64,000 nt of DNA, from assembly GCA_026874595.1 (NCBI GenBank), contig CM049308.1, forward strand, positions 49,021,124 to 49,085,123, given 5' to 3'. Shown one piece after another: positions 55,945 to 64,000 of this stretch. Within the stretch, counting starts at the first letter, position 1, and every line of letters begins with the position of its first letter. The DNA comes from Sipunculus nudus. Lineage: Eukaryota; Annelida; Sipuncula; Golfingiida; Sipunculidae. The notes below the pieces were generated by a model that had not been told where the DNA came from, made no database searches, and saw nothing but the letters and a program-made list of their open reading frames with translations. Made by a program: the position numbers and the translations under genes.

Positions 55945-56969
55945 ATATCTTATTCTAAATAACATGTGGTCTATTTGGCAAAATAGTCAGTTTACCTATA
56001 TATATGTGTGTGTGTGTGTGTGTTTAACTACACATATTTATGTATTATAGTCTTAGGCCCAATGGATATAGTAGGGAAACTCATGCAGTTACAATGATCT
56101 GCTCATATCATATACTTGTTGCATCATTTGTACTTGTTATAATAACTTACTGATCTTCACAGACCTGAGCAACCCTTACATAATACACTAACTGGGAATA
56201 TCATGATTATAATTAATCGCTCATCACTAATTTAAACCGATCTGCTGTAAAAGGGGGGGGGGAGATGTCAAAATGTATTGTCTTTTAATTTATTTGACAT
56301 GAATATTTTTACACATAGCCATTGGTCATATCGTGAAATGTTCAAGAATCATGGAAACAAATCCTTTGCATAGTTTATTTATTGATTATAATCATTGTTT
56401 CAATTCTTATTATTCTTATGTATTGTTTATTTGGCAATAAGGTATAATAGTGATATTTCGTTGAAAAAAAGTACAATTCAGAAGAGGATAACCCACCATG
56501 CACTGAGACAACCCTATAGATACAGACGGTCACGTTAAAGACGATATATATAGTCCGCTTCATATAAAAAGCCTGGTTTACCACGCAACACGATCCACAT
56601 ACTATGTGATAATGTATCCATAATCCTGTTATGTATATGGGCGACCATATTAAGCTCATTTGATTAAAAGATAAGTTGAAGTGCATTAATCAAAGTCACC
56701 GCAGCAAAATAAAACATTGGTTTTTATTCAAATATATATTTACAGTATATAGGTATTTAGGAATGGCTATTGTGTGACTAAACTTTTCTTATAATGATAA
56801 TTATTTGAAGTGCTCACACTGACATGCAAGTGTGAGTGACGTACAATATACTTAATACAAATAATGTACAATATATATATATATAGTTCTAATAGGTGTC
56901 AGTGCTTTAAAGCTAAGTGTATCAATCATTGTCACAGCAGCAAAATTATAATAAGCTGGTTTTAAACTT

Positions 56970-56970
<1 letters not shown>
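55945..56970. other. AT-rich unique sequence
   Basis: Includes (GT)n at 56005-56021 and a G run at 56255-56264. The minus-strand frame 56375-56686 (103 residues) is rich in aromatic and hydrophobic residues but not recognisable. Confidence 0.3.
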
Positions 56971-56971
<1 letters not shown>

Positions 56972-57040
<69 letters not shown>

Positions 57041-57160
57041 TAGGCAATCCGTGAAACAACTGAGCCATAAAACATGTCATTTCACGAAATGTCTGATTAC
57101 ATACAGTTTACCTGTAATATATATATATATTTATATACATATATATATAAATATACATAC

Positions 57161-57200
<40 letters not shown>
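56972..57200. repeat. (TA)n cluster
   Basis: TA tracts at 56972-57036 and 57116-57198 with ATACAT interruptions in the second. Confidence 0.85.
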
Positions 57201-57206
<6 letters not shown>

Positions 57207-57735
57207 GTATAACAGGTATATATATGACCTCATGTTACTGACTTTTAAATTTCTTGTTGTGACCTACCAGTTCCTATATTTACATGCCACCTATGAGTGT
57301 GTGGACAGCTTTGCAAATCCGGTTGTATGTGTGTGTGTGTGTGTATGTAAAGTAAACGCCTAGTATATATTTTAAAAAACCTTTCAACTTATTTTAAGGG
57401 TATATATATAAAGTATATATTAAAACTGTATATTATAATTCATATCAAATATTATATTATATAAATAAAAGCAGTTCTTTAAAAATCAGGGGGGTTACAC
57501 AAAAAGAGACATGTTCGCATAAACGTGTACAGATTTTATACTTGTCTTTTGGTCCAAAACGATAAAAAGTTATAGGTAGGTCATTAATTTTGTTAAGACA
57601 TCGCCCTTATCGACTGGAGACATGCCGAGGACGCGGGTTTTCTGGCTGACGTGACTGCTTGTTGATTTCAGCAGGCAGGGCGTGAAACATACATCGATCT
57701 TCAGACCAGGAAATCCTTTTTTTTTTATTTTTCAG

Positions 57736-57785
57736 GGGGACCCGCGTTCACAGAGATATTGGAAGGGCTTTTGGAAACGCAACCG
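57736..57785 (+). CDS. Speculative small exon, gene unknown
   Basis: A very strong polypyrimidine tract and acceptor (TTTTTTTTTTATTTTTCAG) is followed by sequence that in one frame reads GPAFTEILEGLLETQP before CCG|GTGTAC, a weak donor-like site. Another frame is also open further. The helix-like peptide in an AT-rich context is suggestive only; the acceptor quality is the main evidence. It may simply be non-coding. Confidence 0.2.
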
Positions 57786-58199
57786 GTGTACATACAGCGT
57801 TATGTCTGTTGTTCCTGTTTCTCTATTTACCCACTTAATAAATATGATACAGAATAATTGTATGATTATCGAGGAATCTGTAAGGTTGAGGGTTACATAT
57901 CAAACTATGTGCCTCTATATGTACGTGTATGTTTATATACATAATATTATAGATGATATGTAATATAATATTTCATTATAATATGCACAAATATAGCCCC
58001 ATGAAGTAATTAACTCAAGCTATTAAATTTTATTCTAATATACATATATAAATTTACTCCAGGTTTTAATCGACCATTTTATATAGAACGCATTTGATTT
58101 GTATGGCCATATTATTTGAGCTTTATCATTGATGTATACGTATATATTTACGTGCGTGCAGTGTTTCTATAAGAACTGCACCTGACTAATATATATGAG

Positions 58200-58640
58200 G
58201 TGCAATAGAAACATTAAAATGACGCGCCGCTGCCAAAACACTTGATATTGGTGGTTTATTTTGATTGTGTGGCCTGATCTAAGCGAGAGGGAGTTGGTCA
58301 TGTCCGAATCCAGTGAAAGGCACGGCCAACATTTCAGCAGCAGTTGTCGTGCCTTGTCCTAACACAATACTCGCTTTGTGTCAAGGCAAGGTTTTAATTA
58401 AATGAACAAGATAAGCCAACACATGCATGCGAAATCACGTAGGGGCCGCTTGGCGGCAGGGTCTCTCGCTTCCCGCCATCTAAGCTCGCTTTAGCCCGGT
58501 CTTATAATATTTAATATTGCAGACCTCTGTATGCCCGCCGAGGGCTGACTTCTTAGCCAGGCCCCCAGCCACAGGATTTAAAGTTTGTCTTGTCAGGAAC
58601 GAGGGATGTTCGATACGCCCTGTGTTCTGTAAGACCCTAA
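58200..58640. other. GC-richer unique island with a nested inverted repeat
   Basis: TGCCTTG (58350-58356) and ACACAA (58362-58367) on the left are complementary to TTGTGT (58376-58381) and CAAGGCA (58382-58388) on the right. The inner pair with its spacing resembles paired SOX-type sites. Also present are TTTTAATTAAATG and CCGCTTGGCGGCAGG. Candidate enhancer; no gene recognised. Confidence 0.35.
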
Positions 58641-58900
58641 GCAATATGTGTAGTTGATGAGATGGTAAATTTTATATTCCCGATCGGTCGGACATGAGGG
58701 GACTACAAAAAAACCCATAAATAATCGTAGAAAATTACTAAAATGCACTTTCAAAACTTCCATGCATGTGTGTCAGTTATATCAATACCTGTTTACTGCA
58801 TTTAAATGTTCATATATTTTTCATATTTTTTATCAGCCCCCCCCCCCCCGAATTTTAAAGGTATAACAATTTTGGGATCATATCCTCCTTTTAAAAATCT
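58640..58900. other. Unique sequence with C run
   Basis: C run at 58838-58849. Nothing else recognised. Confidence 0.3.
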
Positions 58901-59340
58901 ATTGACATTGTCAAGCGCATAGTGTAAACTCTTCCTGCGGCAGGCTACCTTTCACTGTGGAATTAAGATAATACGTCGGAGAGAGTGGCGCTTAAATTAA
59001 TGTTAACGTGCGAAAACAGCAGTGAGTCAAACCGCATTAAAAAACAAAGCAGCACAAATTGGTGCGGTAAGTCCGCAGTCTCGTCCACCATATGGTGCCT
59101 TTGTGAAATTAATCACATGCCGAGGCAGTGGGTTTCCTCTCATATTGACAGGGATTTTACATAAACAAGCCTCTCCCGGATTTGCACCTGCGGGAATATC
59201 TACAACACGCCAGCTCATTTGCATACACTGGACGGGATGACCGAGCGAAATGGACCAGATGAAATGGCCGCGGTGACGTATATTGACTTGTGGACAACGA
59301 ACCCATGCAGGAAAAGAGCATTCAGACACAAAATACATCA
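58900..59340. other. GC-richer unique island with octamer motif
   Basis: A perfect POU-type octamer ATTTGCAT (59217-59224) follows CCAGCTC, and AAATTAATCACATG lies near 59106. Frames are open on both strands (59022-59240 plus, 59027-59341 minus) without recognisable proteins. Probably regulatory rather than coding. Confidence 0.35.
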
Positions 59341-59344
59341 ATCC

Positions 59345-59875
59345 ACTGTGAAAGACTGTATATTATATCATATTATTATATATTATTATAAATTATTAAA
59401 AATTATTATATATTTTTAGTGATTTCTATATATCATCATATATTATTATATTTTATAATATTATATTATATTTATAATTACGTAATATTAAATTATTACA
59501 TTACATTATGTTAGTATTATATTTATTTACATTATATTACTTTATATTATATTAATTTACATTAATTTAAATTATGTTATGTGATGTGATATTATATTCA
59601 TATTATATTATTTTAAAATATTATATTTTATAAACAATATTATATTATATTATATTATATTATATTATATTATATTATATTATATTATATTATATTATAT
59701 TATATTATATTATATTATACTAGGTTGTATTAGATAATATAACAAGATAATGATATGATATTTATATAAAAAAAGGATTTTACTGTACTTTATTGTAATC
59801 TATATTATAATGCTATATTATATTATAATATATTGTATTATATATTATATTATATTTTATAGTATAGTATAGTAA
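59345..59875. repeat. (TATAT)n / ATTAT-rich low-complexity block
   Basis: A pentanucleotide TATAT tract covers about 59636-59718, surrounded by degenerate ATTATATT words on both sides. Confidence 0.9.
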
Positions 59876-59879
59876 TATG

Positions 59880-60838
59880 ATTAATCTCTATTTTTGTAAT
59901 GTTTAAAAAATATTATGCATGTGGATGATTTCTCAAGAGATACAATATATGGCAACATATCGTAACGTAAATATCTCAGAACCGGCAATCATCGGGTGCA
60001 CAGTCGTTGTATTTAAATATCAATTATTATCTATTAAACTAAAAATAAAATATGATTATTCAATGTTATTCTTCGTTCTGAACAATAAAGATAGGATGTT
60101 ATTAACATGGATTAGTGACACACTGACACAATGTCTTATCAATATGGAACTAAGTGATAAGTGACTACACAATTCATTTTTTTAAAGCTTATTTATTCAT
60201 ATTTATATGTATATAATTATATTTTACAGTGAATGTGTGAAACCAGAAAATAAAAGTATTTCCTTAAACTTTAAGTAAAATACATGTAATTCCTATTTCA
60301 CTCGGAGACTTCGTTTATTTACCGAATATCTTTGGAAAGATACGTATTTCCTTACATTATGGGGCGATTTCTATACCAAGATTTGTACTAGACGAATTTA
60401 GAGGATGAATACACAAGAATCACGGGCCTAAACAATCTCTGGTTACGTCATTATACCATGGCTTATATAGCAAAGTCCGAGTGGTCTCCAGATAACCTTA
60501 TCACCATGGATCACCATATGTCCATGAAAATATGTGGAATTATGTATCAGAGTGAACCGTCCCATTCCGGGAACTAAGGGCTCAACATCTTTAACGTGGT
60601 CATCTTTGTAAATAAGAGAATATGCTTTTGATACCTCTGTTTTCTAAACAGGTATAACGTGAATAATGTGGACACACGTGTTAAAACGTGCGCAAGAAAC
60701 CTATAGTTACATCTGTTCACAGGTTAAAATATATTTGCATATGTTTCCTAGAATTTTTTAAGACGCATTTAGCGAATTGGTAATTACATTTATTTACTGA
60801 ACTGTATTTCCAGATTTCTGATTTCACACATTTACTGT

Positions 60839-60840
<2 letters not shown>
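59880..60840. other. Unique sequence, nothing recognised
   Basis: AT-rich with a moderate-GC part at 60380-60700 (CACACGTGTTAAAACGTGCGC near 60672). The plus-strand frame 59919-60164 is unremarkable. Confidence 0.3.

Positions 60841-60841
<1 letters not shown>

Positions 60842-60907
<66 letters not shown>
60842..60907. repeat. (TA)n microsatellite
   Basis: TA tract of about 65 bp. Confidence 0.9.
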
Positions 60908-60909
<2 letters not shown>

Positions 60910-60999
60910 TGAAAAATCGACTTTCATGACCAGAATGTTATATAAAGCATACAGTATAGCACTTTGGGCCAAACAGTGACTGTGAATTTGCAATAACCC

Positions 61000-61280
61000 T
61001 CCCATGCAGTATAACGGTGATGAGCGGTTATATTGGCGGGCGGTGACGGGAGCCCCGGGGCCTTTATCGACTCTAACAGACTCGTTATGAGGGGTTTAAC
61101 ACCGCTTGTATCGTATTCATCTGTTAAGTTCCTTTATTCGTTTAATACAGGAACCGACGTGACGTCATCATGAGCGTAACGTTGCATTAAGTAGACATAA
61201 AAACAAAGAAAGCCGGCGGGCAAGCGACGTAGAAAAAACGTGGGCATGCAGTTGTAGGTGTAAATGGTGGGCAGTGACTA
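61000..61280. other. GC-richer unique island with CRE motif
   Basis: A full cAMP-response-element consensus TGACGTCA (61160-61167) sits in GACGTGACGTCATCATGAGC. GGCGGGCGGTGACGGGAGCC lies about 120 bp upstream. Candidate regulatory element. Confidence 0.35.
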
Positions 61281-61289
61281 AAGTGAATA

Positions 61290-62330
61290 ACCCTCACAAT
61301 TTATATATAATTTCTCAACATTTATATATTTACCATTATTACATGGACACCATGGTCGTGCTTTGATAAATATACAGGAGTGTTATTAGATATATTGACA
61401 GTTTCTGTATGTATACAGGCTTTGCATGTTTTATGTATGTATGTATATATAAATATATAATATATATATATATATAATATATATATATAAAAGGGTGGAG
61501 AAGAACAACACTGTAATTCACTACAGACTGTTTCACGGGATGCAACCCGGTCCTAAGGTGAATGTTGTTATATAATTATATATATTTGTTTGTGTGTTTG
61601 CGTTTGCTTATATGCAGAAAACTGTTTTTGGTCATTAAATATTAAATCATTTATTAAAGCATATATGAATATGGGTAACTAATAACAAACTCTAAACATT
61701 GCATAGGATATATATAATCATGCAGTGAATCAATCTTCTTGAAGTATATAAATAAAATATATTCAACAGATCGATATTCAAGACGCATGCATGCTATAAC
61801 TTTAAATTATAAATGTCTTTTTAATGTTCTGTCTTTCAGGAAAAAGAACCGGCAAAATGTCTGGAAATTGGGTATCAATGGTTCAGATGATAGTATATTT
61901 TTATTTTTTTTCTCAAACATTAGCTTTAACAAGATTATTTAATGTTACAACTTTAATAAAGATTTAATTTCTAATTAAAGCTTTGAGCGAAAATTCTGTA
62001 AATTAACTTCACTTTGTCGGATGCTACTAAAATACACAAATTAATTAATTTAATTTGTCTTTAAAACTTTAAAACGCATGCTCGGAAAATCCTGACTCAA
62101 GCAAAAAAAATAAAATTAGATTTTTAAACAGATTTATATTGCATGGCAGAAGTCATTTGTATCTATATATTTTCCAATGTATAGCTATATATTTATCTCA
62201 CGTGACCATTCTGCTGTATAAGATATATGTAGAGTGTGTATGTTTACATGGTAGAGCTACGTTATATATTTTTGTACAAATGGTCATATTACACTTAACG
62301 CTGGCAGGCAGTACATAATTACATTAATGT
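61290..62330. other. AT-rich unique sequence (outside the candidate exon)
   Basis: TA-rich stretch at 61446-61488; otherwise single-copy with no recognised feature. Confidence 0.3.
61840..61960 (+). CDS. Speculative 3'-terminal exon with AATAAA signal
   Basis: A good acceptor (GTTCTGTCTTTCAG) is followed by a frame reading EKEPAKCLEIGYQWFR and a TGA at 61888-61890; a second frame stays open to 61940. AATAAA follows at 61955-61960, at a plausible distance for a last exon. The three signals agree, but each is common by chance in AT-rich DNA and no upstream exon was identified. Confidence 0.2.
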
Positions 62331-62640
62331 GACACCGTGAATTGGACACATCAGGGCTACGGGATATAGTAAGTACACAGACTTCACTGGTAGGCGTAGG
62401 CTCTCTCTAATTTGTGCCAGTAATTTGCGGTGATAGTTCCCTAATTACTGTTTGGCGCTTAAGACCTGGATACCCCCCCCCCCCCCCGGCGTTATCTGAC
62501 GGCCTGTCACCTCGATTTCCTGCCTTTAACCTCACCTGCACAGATTAATACTACAGCTGTAACAAAGTCCAGTACTAGCATCACTTAACTTTGTATGTGG
62601 GACACCAACTTCCGCTGTGTACAATATTGATAAGATTCAT
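62330..62640. other. GC-richer unique island
   Basis: Contains CCTAATTACTG (TAATTA at 62442-62447), a C run at 62473-62488, CACCTCGATTTCC and ACCTCACCTGCAC. Motif content fits regulatory DNA. Confidence 0.3.
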
Positions 62641-64000
62641 GCATGGCACACTATCACACCTACCCGAATTAAGCTGAAAATATGTCACATGTATATATAC
62701 ACAGATGTACAATCATATATATACACGTAAGTCTATGTCTGTATACGTTATAATATGAAAGAATTTGATTATTTTTTATTAGGTTCTCCAAAACCACAAG
62801 CCTGATAATAAACTCACCGTCTGAGGAGTAATAAGTTTACTACACGTTACCGGAATAATAAGTATATATATAAAGTTTATTTGTATACACCGTCTTCCGT
62901 TTAAGAAAATGTTGTAGAATACAAATACACACATACACACACATATATATATATATATATTCACGCACACTTATGCATGTGTATAACCAGGCCATAACTA
63001 GGCGTTAGGGTTATGAGCTGATGTAACTATAGTTTCAGGCTGTTAGGGTCTCGACCCATCATTTGTCACAGCAGTAAGGCCACGGCTAACTGCTGGCAAG
63101 CGCTGTCTGTTCCTCTAAATTATCCCAATCAAATTATAAAGCCACCAAGATGCTTACATAGTTTATCCCCACCCCCAGAAAATTTGACAGACGGCCCTAG
63201 TCTATAGTGCAGGCGGTTACAGCAATTTAGATAAGCCACAGGGTAATTGGAAACACGGAGCGCATGTTGATGTCGCCACCCACATAGCTAATAAGTCGGC
63301 AAACCTGCTTTATTACGTGTAATTATTTAATTAACTCAACCGCTATGATCCATGCATCTTCATACTGGAGGTTTCAAAAGGCTGACCGATTCATAATACC
63401 CTCGTTAAATTTATTTTTAACGTATGAGATGAACACCCGATCCTGCAGATATTTACCATTTCACATGCATGTATATATATATATATTTAATGCATGGGCG
63501 TGCATGTGCATGGCGTTTTATAAATGCATGTGTAAAGACACTTTTTTTGTTAATTTAATCTTTTACAAACAGAAGTATATATAAATACATAGAAATTAAT
63601 AGGTATTACGTATGAAAGTTTCAGGCTAAACACACATAATGAAAGACATGTATTGTACGATAATTGTACATTATTGTTATTATACTGTATAAGAATGTGA
63701 TAAACTTTCTGTACCTCCTCATGTATGTATGTGGGCGCCCGGAGCACCGCTACAAGTATAAAGTATATTTCTGTAGCTATATATATATATATATATCTTT
63801 GTGATTACGGCCAGTTTCTAATCAAACCTGCAAAAGTTAAAGGAGAAATGTGGACAGAATTCCGTATAGAATATGATAATGTTTATTAAACTCAGTCCTG
63901 TCCTGGCCTGACCGTCAAAATATGGAAGTTAATGGTGCAAAAACCTGCACGCTGCGTTAATAAACACAACCACGATTTCGGAATGTAGGTGGTGCTCGAG
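62640..64000. other. Unique sequence to window end, with island at 62985-63310
   Basis: Short TA tracts occur at 62943-62960, 63472-63486 and 63778-63796. The island has CpG-bearing unique DNA and TAATTATTTAATTAACTC at its right edge. No gene recognised; the window ends in unique sequence. Confidence 0.3.

Noticed and set aside
2749-62970. Numerous Ile/Tyr, Asn, Leu, Arg-Glu and Ser-Leu repeat frames
   Set aside because: All are translations of (TA)n, (AAT)n or (CT)n microsatellites.

Overview
This window looks like intergenic or intronic DNA from an animal nuclear genome, most likely a marine lophotrochozoan such as a mollusc. That placement rests on impression, not a database match. The supporting signs are a strongly AT-rich background, many long (TA)n tracts, long G or C runs, abundant minisatellites, tRNA-derived SINE copies, small non-autonomous DNA transposons, and intron-like splice signals. 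There is no prokaryotic gene organisation. Nearly all open reading frames are short, or come from (TA)n, (AAT)n or tandem repeats. No complete protein-coding gene can be supported.

Layout. 0.4-2.7 kb holds one copy of a dispersed repeat family (R1). 2.9-7.1 kb holds (TA)n tracts, a 338-bp Harbinger-like MITE with a TAA target duplication, a 197-bp tandem triplet and a 46-bp minisatellite. 7734-9805 is a 2.07-kb non-autonomous hAT-type element with a perfect 8-bp target duplication. 10-16 kb is mostly unique DNA with several GC-richer islands. 16.4-18.65 kb carries 21-bp and 25-bp minisatellites back to back. 18.7-26.3 kb alternates GC-richer islands with (TA)n and includes a probable minus-strand exon pair near 23.4-23.7 kb. 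26500-31174 is a 4.7-kb foldback-like element with long inverted repeats and roughly 340-bp internal tandem repeats. 32.2-38.4 kb is a satellite cluster: a 43-bp pair, a 122/75-bp array, a 40-bp array, and 26 copies of an 81-bp unit open on both strands. 41258-41721 is a short hAT-like insertion. 43.1-43.9 kb and 49.05-49.29 kb carry two members of one SINE family. 44.8-48.4 kb is an interrupted 75-bp array followed by a 63-bp array, which ends about 40 bp from a convincing minus-strand terminal coding exon (48450-48530). 49-64 kb is mostly unique DNA with trinucleotide and (TA)n microsatellites and more GC-richer islands.

How it fits together. The coding evidence is limited to small exons, mainly on the minus strand, so the window probably lies in and between genes with long introns or in a gene-poor region. 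The GC-richer islands, several with clustered TAAT, E-box, octamer or CRE motifs, resemble conserved regulatory DNA, but conservation cannot be tested here. The most distinctive content is the density and architecture of tandem arrays and non-autonomous elements. I found no evidence of a novel enzymatic or defence system.
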